Below are positions 26,082-33,583 of a DNA stretch of 64,000 nucleotides, in pieces. The stretch's first letter is position 1. Each line of letters begins with the position of its first letter. The notes under the pieces were generated by a model. It saw nothing but the letters and a program-made list of their open reading frames with translations, did no database searches and had not been told where the DNA came from. The translations under genes were made by a program, and so were the position numbers. Source of the DNA: Treponema sp. (GTDB lineage: Bacteria > Spirochaetota > Spirochaetia > Treponematales > Treponemataceae); NCBI GenBank assembly GCA_024400915.1, contig JAKSLX010000006.1, positions 60,604-124,603 of the forward strand. The letters run 5' to 3'.

Positions 26082-26109
26082 ATTATAACTCTGTTATTAT
26101 AAATATCAA
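26082..26109 (-). promoter_or_regulatory. Promoter of the beta-CASP gene
   Basis: On the minus strand TTGATA (26109-26104), 16 bases, TATAAT (26087-26082). A leader of about 45 bases with a good ribosome-binding site follows. Only three bases separate this -35 from that of the divergent promoter. Confidence 0.7.
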
Positions 26110-26112
26110 ATT

Positions 26113-26142
26113 TTGTATAAAACTCATAAAGTGTGCTATAAT
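26113..26142 (+). promoter_or_regulatory. Promoter of the degenerate GHKL gene, leaderless geometry
   Basis: TTGTAT (26113-26118), 18 bases, and an extended -10, TGCTATAAT, ending at 26142. Seven bases (TTAATTG) then lead to the ATG at 26150, so transcription should start at or next to it. No ribosome-binding site is present. Confidence 0.7.
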
Positions 26143-26149
26143 TTAATTG

Positions 26150-27454
26150 ATGAGTTTGTTGTATTTTTTTTCCTATAGAGTGGCAATGATTTTTCTTCTT
26201 GCCTACATTGGGCTTTTTACGTCGCTTAAGTTCAAAACGTTAAAATCGGTGATGATTCTTCTTGCATCATATATAATTTCTTCGCTTGTTGATGTTTGGG
26301 GAGTTTTCTTTTCCGGTGGCGGATTGATGTATATGATCGTTACTCTTGTCAATTTTGGGCTGCTTGCCGGAACGGGTCAGCTTGTTGCAAGAGAAAAAGG
26401 GTTCCAGACAATATTTACGGTGCTTTGTGCTTCAGATTTTATTTTGCCGGGAAATATGACCTGTTATATAGTCTTTAACCGGACAAATGACATTTTTTCC
26501 AGCATCCTGCTTCAAGTTTTCGTTCAGTCAGTAATTCTTTTCTTCATGGTAAAATTCGTTTCTAAGTATTACAAGGAAAGTGAAAGGGACATTGTTGGAT
26601 GGGGAAGCATCTGCCTTGTTCCGCTTTTGTTCTATATGAGCATCACTTTCCTCAGCGTATGGCCTATGAGCCTCATAGATTATCCTGCCGCTTTGCCCGG
26701 TGTAATAATGCTCTTTGTCCTTATGGTCGCAACATTCACCTGCGGAATCAGAATGTATGCAAGAAAGGGTAGAAAGCAGAAGCAGGACATGAGTCTTGTT
26801 TTCCTAGCAGAATATTCCGATAGAATCAAAAATGAATCTGCAAAGTTGAATGAAATGTCTTCAAAGATAGAAGAGCTGAGCTGTGCCATGCAGTCCGTAA
26901 CGACAGAGATTCTGGACCTTCTTGACAATGGGCGATACGATGATATCAAGGCTTTGGTTACTGCCATCAGGAGTGATTCAACGGTAGTAACTTCGGAAAG
27001 AAAGTGCGCAAACAATTCAATAAATTCCATCATGATGGAAGCTGAAGATTACGCTACAAGATCTGGTGTCAACGTATCTTTCAACCTTAATGTGCCTGAA
27101 CAGCTTGGAGCAATTGAATTCGAATATGCTGTAGTAGTAGAAAGGCTTATGATTCACGCCATTAAGGGATGCAGCCAGTTCTATTCAAAAGAACTTGCCG
27201 TTTCAATGTATCCCTCTGGCGCCTGGATGAATATAGAAATGAAGATCAAGATTGCAGAATACGATGCCCTTGCTTCAGACAATAAGGAAGAATCTTTGGA
27301 AATGACCAAGGTAATGAACAAGATTTCTGAAAACATAGACTACAGCCTTGGTGTTCCGGAACTTGATGCCTTCATGAAAAAATATGAAGTCCAGCATTCC
27401 ATTCAGTTTAAGATGGGCATGATGATTTCTGAATTCAATGTGAGAATTAACTGA
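26150..27454 (+). CDS. Membrane protein with degenerate GHKL (histidine-kinase-like) domain
   Basis: A 434-residue protein with about six membrane helices (residues 1-205), then a long helical region (215-285) and a C-terminal domain that resembles AgrC/NatK-type GHKL kinases. The part from KCANNSINSIMMEAEDYATRS through VNVSFNLNVPEQL to VVVERLMIHAIKGCSQF follows the usual order of kinase linker, beta strand and N-box. However, the phosphoacceptor helix has no His-Asp pair, the N-box asparagine (normally in NLLDNAIEA) is His, and no DxGxG ATP-lid motif appears. I infer a pseudokinase that senses through its membrane part and signals by contact. It begins with a leaderless promoter and the HD-GYP gene starts one base after its stop, so the partner is probably that protein. 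Confidence 0.6.
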   Translation: MSLLYFFSYRVAMIFLLAYIGLFTSLKFKTLKSVMILLASYIISSLVDVWGVFFSGGGLMYMIVTLVNFGLLAGTGQLVAREKGFQTIFTVLCASDFILPGNMTCYIVFNRTNDIFSSILLQVFVQSVILFFMVKFVSKYYKESERDIVGWGSICLVPLLFYMSITFLSVWPMSLIDYPAALPGVIMLFVLMVATFTCGIRMYARKGRKQKQDMSLVFLAEYSDRIKNESAKLNEMSSKIEELSCAMQSVTTEILDLLDNGRYDDIKALVTAIRSDSTVVTSERKCANNSINSIMMEAEDYATRSGVNVSFNLNVPEQLGAIEFEYAVVVERLMIHAIKGCSQFYSKELAVSMYPSGAWMNIEMKIKIAEYDALASDNKEESLEMTKVMNKISENIDYSLGVPELDAFMKKYEVQHSIQFKMGMMISEFNVRIN

Positions 27455-27455
27455 G

Positions 27456-28838
27456 ATGATATCAAAGAAAAACCGTCTGAATTTTATAATCCTCCTTGCA
27501 GCTTTTTTCTTTATTGTACTATGCTTTATTTTTCTTTTGCTGAGGAACAGAAATTTCAACAGGAAGGATAGGTTTATTGAACTTTCAGCACAAACGGAAG
27601 GTGTTGATGAAAATTCCGGAGTAATTGTTACCGTTGAAGAACGAGGTGGAGATTCCGGAAGTTGGACTACGGCTCTTTGTGAGGAAGCTTCCGAACGTAC
27701 CGGTTTCTATTTTTTGAACGGAAATACTTTTGATGTTACGGTTGAAAACAAAAGTTCCTACGAAATTGTAAATTGGAATCTTTCCTTTACAATGGATGTT
27801 CCATGTTTTATAGAATCTGCCTGGTGCGGAAAAGTCGATATCATACAGCAACGTGATGGCAAGACTCTTGCACAGAATTTGAATCTTAGAAATTACAACA
27901 GCAAGATGATCAGAATCGATTCCATTAAGAATAACGACCAGATATTTTTCCCTTTGAATAAAGGCGATGCTTTTGTATATTATCCGAGCCTTGAGGAAAA
28001 AGAATATCCTCTTATGGGAACTGCACCTGACAAACCAAAGTCCTATGCAAGAATCGGGTTTATCCTTTACGGCGGTGACTCTTTAAGTGCTGGTGACCTT
28101 TCTTCCGGAACCCTTACCTATAGGCTAAGGAGAAGAATCATTCAGGATCCTGCCTTTAAGATTCTTGCTTTCATGACCGTCATTTGGGCTCTTTCCTTCA
28201 TTTTTCTTTTGCTTTCTGAAGGACGAATCAACGACCTTGAGCAGGCTGAACTCCGCGACAAGAAAATGATTCGGGAAGTTATGGAAACTTTCTCTGGATT
28301 TGTAGATGCCAAGGATCCTTACACTGGCGGTCATTCTATCCGCGTAGGAAAATATTCTAGGCAGCTGGCGGAAGAAATGGGGCTTGATAAAAAACAGTGT
28401 GAAAAGGTTTTTTATTGCGGACTCCTTCATGACTGCGGAAAAATCAGCATTCACGATGATATTCTTTCAAAACCAAAGAAATTGACCGACGAAGAATTTG
28501 CAGTAATAAAAAGTCACACCATCCGTGGATTTGAAATTCTCTCGGGACTGACTGCAATTCCTGAAGCCTGCATGGTAGCTCGCTATCATCATGAACGCTA
28601 CGATGGCAAAGGCTATCCTGATGGTCTTGCTGGAAATGCAATTCCTCTTTATGCAAGGATTACTTGTCTTGCCGATGCCTTTGATGCCATGAACTCAAAC
28701 AGATGCTACAGAAATCACATGGGACCGGATATCATCATAAGGCAGGTCAGTGAAAATGCAGGAAAGCAGTTTGATCCTGAGGTATCTGATGCAATGCTCA
28801 GGCTTCTTCTTCGCGGAGATATTGCTTTTTCTGAATAG
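27456..28838 (+). CDS. Membrane-anchored HD-GYP phosphodiesterase with CBM2-like extracytoplasmic domain
   Basis: A 460-residue protein with membrane helices at about 6-28 and 228-250. Between them is a 200-residue extracytoplasmic region whose FDVTVENKSSYEIVNWNLSF, then FIESAWCGKV, then RNYNSKMIRI and SYARIGFILYGG follow the order of motifs in type 2 cellulose-binding modules (N-s-s-x-x-I-x-x-W, then a Trp strand, then G-F). The cytoplasmic part is a complete HD-GYP domain: GLLHDCGKISIHDD, IKSHTIRGFEIL, RYHHERYDGKGYP and LADAFDAMNSNRCY. It should hydrolyse cyclic di-GMP, perhaps in response to a polysaccharide. It is cotranscribed with the degenerate GHKL gene. The HD-GYP call is firm; the CBM2-like reading is by eye. 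Confidence 0.88.
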   Translation: MISKKNRLNFIILLAAFFFIVLCFIFLLLRNRNFNRKDRFIELSAQTEGVDENSGVIVTVEERGGDSGSWTTALCEEASERTGFYFLNGNTFDVTVENKSSYEIVNWNLSFTMDVPCFIESAWCGKVDIIQQRDGKTLAQNLNLRNYNSKMIRIDSIKNNDQIFFPLNKGDAFVYYPSLEEKEYPLMGTAPDKPKSYARIGFILYGGDSLSAGDLSSGTLTYRLRRRIIQDPAFKILAFMTVIWALSFIFLLLSEGRINDLEQAELRDKKMIREVMETFSGFVDAKDPYTGGHSIRVGKYSRQLAEEMGLDKKQCEKVFYCGLLHDCGKISIHDDILSKPKKLTDEEFAVIKSHTIRGFEILSGLTAIPEACMVARYHHERYDGKGYPDGLAGNAIPLYARITCLADAFDAMNSNRCYRNHMGPDIIIRQVSENAGKQFDPEVSDAMLRLLLRGDIAFSE

Positions 28839-28841
28839 GGA

Positions 28842-29426
28842 TTAAAGTTCGTATTTTTCGATTATGCGCTCGGCTGCTTCACGGCGGCTAAGGCGTTCAT
28901 CCATAGCCTTCTTTTCAATATAGTGATGTGCTTCGCTTTCCGACATCTTTTGGTTTTCAATGAGCATCCATTTTGCCTTGTTGATTGTCCTTATGTCGTT
29001 CATCTTTTCCTGAAGGCTTCTGTTCTTTGTCTCCATTTTTTCAAGGCGCAGTGTCATTGCTGCAAGCATTTTTACAGCCATATAGAACATCTGCGGTGAA
29101 TTAGGTTTTGGCAAAGTTACTATTCCATGGTCTTCTACCTTCGAACAGACTTCATCGTACATGTCGGCATTTACAAGAAGAAGAATTCCCATGTTTGTTT
29201 CACTGAAATTTTCTGCAAAGAGAACCCCGTGTTCATCCGAAAGGGGACTGTCTATGAGAAGGATGTCAGAATCATTTTCCAGAAGCTGTCTTCTTGCTTC
29301 CCCGCCATTTTTTGCATGGAGGATAGGATTGAACTGTTCTTTAGGGAGAATGCTTGAAATGTTATCAAAGAAGGTGTCACTTTCCGATACTATGAGCACC
29401 TTTCTTCTGCTGCTCAAAGGATTCAT
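28842..29426 (-). CDS. Response regulator with ANTAR RNA-binding domain
   Basis: A 194-residue protein with an N-terminal receiver domain (RRKVLIVSESDTFFDNI, then DILLIDSPLSDEHG holding the putative phosphorylated Asp) and, after a helical linker near 125-140, a C-terminal ANTAR domain: INKAKWMLIENQKMSESEAHHYI, then AMDERLSRREAAERIIE. ANTAR proteins bind paired hairpins in nascent RNA and prevent termination. The gene starts 13 bases after glnA and is cotranscribed with it, as in other bacteria where ANTAR regulators control nitrogen genes. Receiver residues around the first acidic pocket (ESD rather than DD) are weak, so phosphorylation is uncertain. It converges on the HD-GYP gene with only three bases between stops. 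Confidence 0.88.
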   Translation of the reverse strand: MNPLSSRRKVLIVSESDTFFDNISSILPKEQFNPILHAKNGGEARRQLLENDSDILLIDSPLSDEHGVLFAENFSETNMGILLLVNADMYDEVCSKVEDHGIVTLPKPNSPQMFYMAVKMLAAMTLRLEKMETKNRSLQEKMNDIRTINKAKWMLIENQKMSESEAHHYIEKKAMDERLSRREAAERIIEKYEL

Positions 29427-29439
29427 CTGCTAAAACTGC

Positions 29440-30624
29440 CTACCTTCGTAGAAATGATTCCACATCATCATTGAGGATTTTTCTGATGAAGTCACTCTTG
29501 CGTGCAATGTCCGCTGCTTCTCCCCAGAATTTAGGGAGCAGTTCGCCATAGCTCTTTGAGTCTGATGGTTCTGGAAGCTTCAGATTACTGTTTATTCCAT
29601 CAAGACCTGCATAGATCAGAAGTGAGAATGCAATGTATGGGTTTGTTGTAGGGTCGGGAGAACGAACTTCAAATCTCTTTGTGTTTTCCCTTGTGGAAAG
29701 GATGCGGATAAGCTGTGTTCTGCTTTCCGTTGCCCAACCGATTGAAGTAGGTGCTTTGCCCGAACCAAGCCTGCTGTAGGATTCTGCAGTAGGGTTAAGG
29801 AAGACGGTCATCTCCCTGATGTGTGAAAGGACTCCAGCCATGAAACTTTCAAATACATCCTTGCCATCTTCAGACTTAACCGAAATGTTGATGTGGAATC
29901 CGTTTCCACACTCCCCGTTGAGAGGCTTTGGGGAAAAGTCTGCATAGAGTCCATTGCGGGCTGCCGCTGCACGGACTACAGTTATGAAGTTCATGACATT
30001 GTCTGCAGATTTCAGAGGAGCTGCATAACGGAAGTCTACCTCGTTCTGACCCGGACCTTCCTCGTGATGGGAACTTTCCGGATGGATGTCCATTTCTTTT
30101 AATGTAAGGCAGATTTCGCGGCGGATGTTTTCTCCTTTGTCTTCAGGAGCAACGGACATATATCCTGCATTGTCAAAAGGGATCTTTGTTGGTTCACCTT
30201 TATCATCAGTCTTGAAAAGATAGAATTCACATTCTGTTCCGATGTTGATTTCAAGGTTCTGTTCGCGGGCTGCAAGTACTGCCTGCTTGAGGATGTGGCG
30301 GCTTTCCTTTTCAAAAAGTGAACCGTCGGGTCTCTTTATTTCACAGAACATGCGTACAACTTTGCCGGATGTTGATCTCCATGGAAGGACTGTCAGGGTT
30401 GATGCAATAGGGAAAAGAAAAAGATCCGAATGTTCTGGGTCCGTAAAACCGTTGATTGCGCTTCCATCAAAGCCAATGCCCTGGTCAAAAGCGCGCTCAA
30501 GTTCACTCGGTAAAATTGCGAGGTTCTTCTGATTTCCGTAGATGTCGCAGAAAGCAAGTCGGATGAACTTTACGTCTTCCTGCTCAATGAATTCTATTAC
30601 TTCTTCTTTTGTGTATGCGGACAT
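29440..30624 (-). CDS. glnA: Glutamine synthetase, short type I
   Basis: Glutamine synthetase makes glutamine from glutamate, ammonia and ATP. The 394-residue chain shows RLAFCDIYGNQKNLAIL, GIGFDGSAINGF, the NIGTECEFYLFK metal site, SSHHEEGPGQNEVDF, NGFHINISVKSEDG and RSPDPTTNPYIAFSLLIYAGLDGI. It is shorter than classic type I enzymes (about 440-470) and lacks the adenylylation tyrosine loop, as in the alpha subtype, so control is probably not by adenylylation. The ATG at 30624 is preceded by a GGGGGG site. The ANTAR regulator follows directly, which suggests RNA-level control linked to nitrogen status. Confidence 0.95.
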   Translation of the reverse strand: MSAYTKEEVIEFIEQEDVKFIRLAFCDIYGNQKNLAILPSELERAFDQGIGFDGSAINGFTDPEHSDLFLFPIASTLTVLPWRSTSGKVVRMFCEIKRPDGSLFEKESRHILKQAVLAAREQNLEINIGTECEFYLFKTDDKGEPTKIPFDNAGYMSVAPEDKGENIRREICLTLKEMDIHPESSHHEEGPGQNEVDFRYAAPLKSADNVMNFITVVRAAAARNGLYADFSPKPLNGECGNGFHINISVKSEDGKDVFESFMAGVLSHIREMTVFLNPTAESYSRLGSGKAPTSIGWATESRTQLIRILSTRENTKRFEVRSPDPTTNPYIAFSLLIYAGLDGINSNLKLPEPSDSKSYGELLPKFWGEAADIARKSDFIRKILNDDVESFLRR

Positions 30625-30711
30625 ATTTCCCCCCAAAAAAAATTACATCATTTTAATTCTATATTAAGTGCCTTGAAATTTGTTGTATAAATCGGCAACA
30701 AAAAAAATGTA

Positions 30712-31644
30712 TTACAGTCCCATGGAAAGTATCAGCAGAACTGAGAAAACCAGCAGCGCAAAAATAATCTGAAGGCTTATTACTGCCGATGAAAATTCCA
30801 CTGCTTCTTTTTTTCGTGAGTAAATTGAAATCAGGAAGCTTGGCGGACAGCTGAAGTACATGAGAAGAGAAGCAAAAAGAACCCTGTTCATTCCGATTGT
30901 AACTTCAATTATCTTCAGGACGAGAACACAGATTATAGCCTGAATGAAAATCCTGACCAAAGTGAATTTGATTCCTCGGGAAAGGACGGTTCTGTTGAAA
31001 ATTAAGCCCGCACCAATGGAAAGTAAAATCAGTGTTGTAAGAGGGGCTGTGAAAAGTGAAATGACCTTTGAATAAAGTTCTGCATAGATGGATTCATCGA
31101 TTGCTTTTCCAAGTCCAAGGAAAGCTCCTGTAAATCCAAGTACGACTGAAATTATGAGTGGATTCTTTGCTATGGAAAGGACAATTTCTTTTTTTGACGG
31201 CTGCTCTCCGTTGATGATTTTGTATCCTATGTACATCACCGTAAATCCGAATACGCCGCTGAAAATGTCCATGCTTACGATGTAGAAAAGGTTTTTTTCT
31301 CCTACGAGTATTGAAATCAAGGCCCAGCCAAAAAGTCCGCCTTCGTAGGTTGTCAAAGCATATGGAATGTAGTCCCTTATGGATATGTCAAAAAATCGTT
31401 TCAGAAGGAAACCGAGGCCCCATGCAGAAAAAAGCATGAAGAATTCAAGGGCGATGAGGAGAATGGAATCCTTTGAATAGGTTCCGTGGATGAGGGCGTC
31501 AAAGGCCATTACTGGAAGAAGGACCGTAACGCAAAGGTTTTTTATCTGGGCGATACCATTGTCGTTAAGGACGCCTTTTGCGCTTAAGAGTTTACCTAAT
31601 GCAATTGTCAAAAATACGGGAATTATTGTCTGTAGAATAATCAT
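30712..31644 (-). CDS. AEC (auxin efflux carrier) family transporter
   Basis: A 310-residue membrane protein with about ten helices in two inverted halves. It starts MIILQTIIPVFLTIALGKLL and has the ALTTYEGGLFGWALIS and SCPPSFLISIYSRKKEAVEF segments characteristic of AEC transporters (the conserved Asn/Gly and the C-terminal P-P-S). Relatives move malate, lactate or amino acid derivatives; the substrate here is unknown. The start at 31644 is preceded by TATAAT and only six bases, with no ribosome-binding site. An in-frame start 24 codons earlier would lie in A/T-rich promoter sequence. It is not clearly in an operon with glnA, whose start lies 87 bases downstream. Confidence 0.87.
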   Translation of the reverse strand: MIILQTIIPVFLTIALGKLLSAKGVLNDNGIAQIKNLCVTVLLPVMAFDALIHGTYSKDSILLIALEFFMLFSAWGLGFLLKRFFDISIRDYIPYALTTYEGGLFGWALISILVGEKNLFYIVSMDIFSGVFGFTVMYIGYKIINGEQPSKKEIVLSIAKNPLIISVVLGFTGAFLGLGKAIDESIYAELYSKVISLFTAPLTTLILLSIGAGLIFNRTVLSRGIKFTLVRIFIQAIICVLVLKIIEVTIGMNRVLFASLLMYFSCPPSFLISIYSRKKEAVEFSSAVISLQIIFALLVFSVLLILSMGL

Positions 31645-31650
31645 TCTGCC

Positions 31651-31656
31651 ATTATA
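31651..31656 (-). promoter_or_regulatory. -10 box of the AEC transporter gene, leaderless geometry
   Basis: TATAAT on the minus strand followed by GGCAGA and the ATG at 31644. The -35 region is A/T-rich without a clear hexamer. Confidence 0.45.
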
Positions 31657-31725
31657 CAAACTATTGAAGAAAATAAATATTGAATTGAAAAAATAATTTT
31701 TTTTATAAAAAATCATGATATCCCC

Positions 31726-31754
31726 TTGACATAATCTCTTAGTTTTTATATAGT
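31726..31754 (+). promoter_or_regulatory. Promoter of tRNA-Asp
   Basis: TTGACA (31726-31731), 17 bases, TATAGT (31749-31754), 13 bases before the tRNA. Confidence 0.85.
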
Positions 31755-31767
31755 GGAATAACCTTAT

Positions 31768-31841
31768 GGGGTGTTAGCGAAGCTGGTTATCGCGCTGGCC
31801 TGTCACGCCGGAGACCACGGGTTCGAGTCCCGTACATCCCG
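31768..31841 (+). tRNA. tRNA-Asp (anticodon GTC)
   Basis: A full 74-base cloverleaf. The acceptor stem GGGGTGT pairs with ACATCCC, the anticodon arm CTGGC-CTGTCAC-GCCGG gives anticodon GTC, and the T arm carries GGTTCGAGTCC. The discriminator base is G, as expected for tRNA-Asp. The 3' CCA is not encoded and must be added. Confidence 0.96.
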
Positions 31842-31844
31842 ACT

Positions 31845-31878
31845 AAAGCACTTGTCAATTCGACAGGTGCTTTTTTTT
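31845..31878 (+). terminator. Terminator after tRNA-Asp
   Basis: AAAGCACTTGTC (31845-31856) pairs with GACAGGTGCTTT (31862-31873, one G-T pair), then a run of Ts. Confidence 0.92.
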
Positions 31879-31924
31879 ATTTAAAGAAAAACACTGATAG
31901 TTAAGACCTGAAAAAGGGAGTATA

Positions 31925-33583
31925 ATGCAAAGCATGACTAACAAGGTATATATCATCGGACACAGAAATCCGGATACAGATTCAATAGTAGCGGCAACAG
32001 CCTATGCAAAACTTAAGCAGCTTTTGGGAATGAATGAATACATTGCAGCCCGCGCCGGAAAACTTGCACCTCAGACTGAATATATTTTTAAAAGATTTAA
32101 GATAGAGCCCCCTGTTTACATTCCGGATCTCATTCCGAAAACAGAATATTACATGTCGGACAAATTCGTTGCGGTAGACCACGATGTTTCCCTCTGGAAG
32201 GCCGTTGACCGCATGATCAGTACGAATGCTCCGGTTCTTCCAATCATCAATGCTGACGGAACCTACCAGGGACTTTTGAATTACAATGCATTTGCCTTGA
32301 ATTCATTTAAGATCCTCAATCCAAAACGCAATGAAATATTCCTTACGAGCATCCACCTCATAGAAAAGACCTTGAATGCAACTTCCATTGTTGCCTATGA
32401 CGAGAACGACTACTTTAAGTGTTCAATTATGGTTGCCGATGATGAGCTTGAATCTACAAAGGTGATTCTTGAAGAACATAAGAGCGAGAACATAATTGTT
32501 GTCTGTGGGGATAGGCAGGACATTCAGCGTCTTTGCATAGAAGCAAAGGTTCGTGCCCTCATTGTTACCCACGACTATGTGGTTTCAAAGGAACTGGTTG
32601 AGCTTGCAAAGAAAAATAAAGTTTCACTCCTCAGCGGACATGACAGCACTTTGAAGACAGCAATGCTCATTGAATATTCGTCTCCGGTAAGTTCCATGGC
32701 AGATATGAAAGTTCTTCCTGTTCATGCAAACGATACCCTTCAGAAAATCAAGCCTCAGCTTAAGGACAGCCCAAGCCGATGCCTTCCTGTTGTAAACAAT
32801 GACTACAAGGTTATCGGAATCATCAGCGAAAGCGATCTTCTTCACGAAGCAAACATTCAGGTTATTCTTGTTGACCATAATGAGCCTCAGCAGGCAGTTG
32901 AAGGTCTTGAAAACTATACGATTCAGGAAATCATTGACCACCACAGGATCAATACTTTCTCTTCAAAGCTCCCTATGACTTTCATCAACAAGTGCGTAGG
33001 TTCTACAAGTTCCATCATTGCAAACATGTACCGCGAGCAAAGGGTTTCAATCCCAAAGGACATTGCTTCAATCCTTCTCTGTGGAATTTTGAGTGATACT
33101 CTTGTGCTTCAGTCTGCAACTACAACTGACTACGACAGGGACATTGCTGAATATTTGAGCAGCATAACTGGCCTTGATATCAAGACTCTTGGAAACGAAA
33201 TCATCAAGAGCGGAAGCCATATTGACGGACGCACTGCAGAAGAGGTCATCCACCAGGATATGAAGGAGTACAAAGACGGCAAGTTCAGCTACAGCGTAAG
33301 TCAGATTGAAGTTGACAGTACCCGCGATATCATCGAGCGCAAGAAAGAATTCCTTGAGCAGCTTGAGACTGAAAGAAAGGCAAAAGGTGCTTTGTTCAGT
33401 GCATTGCTTGTAACGGACATTACTGAATTGAGTTCAATCATGCTGGTAGCTGGCGAACAGAAATTTGAGGATGTTTTGAATTTCCCTAAGCGCGACAAAC
33501 AGATTTACTTCATGAAGGATATAGTTTCACGCAAGAAGCAGCTCATTCCGCTTTTGACGGAACTTACTGCTAAAGTTGAGTAG
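31925..33583 (+). CDS. Manganese-dependent family II inorganic pyrophosphatase with CBS domains
   Basis: A 552-residue cytosolic enzyme that hydrolyses pyrophosphate. The catalytic DHH half shows IGHRNPDTDSIVAA at 11-24, then VDHNEPQQAVEG and EIIDHHRINTF; the C-terminal DHHA2 half has KGALFSALLVTDI and ends with SRKKQLIPLL, the family's substrate-binding SRKKQ. Inserted after the first motif are a CBS domain (about 70-130), a DRTGG-like domain and a second CBS domain (about 250-310), as in enzymes regulated by adenine nucleotides. The ATG at 31925 has GGGAG close by; an alternative ATG lies three codons in. The stop overlaps the convergent EAL gene by 14 bases. Confidence 0.94.
   Translation: MQSMTNKVYIIGHRNPDTDSIVAATAYAKLKQLLGMNEYIAARAGKLAPQTEYIFKRFKIEPPVYIPDLIPKTEYYMSDKFVAVDHDVSLWKAVDRMISTNAPVLPIINADGTYQGLLNYNAFALNSFKILNPKRNEIFLTSIHLIEKTLNATSIVAYDENDYFKCSIMVADDELESTKVILEEHKSENIIVVCGDRQDIQRLCIEAKVRALIVTHDYVVSKELVELAKKNKVSLLSGHDSTLKTAMLIEYSSPVSSMADMKVLPVHANDTLQKIKPQLKDSPSRCLPVVNNDYKVIGIISESDLLHEANIQVILVDHNEPQQAVEGLENYTIQEIIDHHRINTFSSKLPMTFINKCVGSTSSIIANMYREQRVSIPKDIASILLCGILSDTLVLQSATTTDYDRDIAEYLSSITGLDIKTLGNEIIKSGSHIDGRTAEEVIHQDMKEYKDGKFSYSVSQIEVDSTRDIIERKKEFLEQLETERKAKGALFSALLVTDITELSSIMLVAGEQKFEDVLNFPKRDKQIYFMKDIVSRKKQLIPLLTELTAKVE

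Noticed and set aside
30637..30711. ANTAR target hairpins or a terminator in the glnA leader
   Set aside because: Only a six-base stem (TTGTTG with CAACAA) is present, with its T-run on the wrong side.
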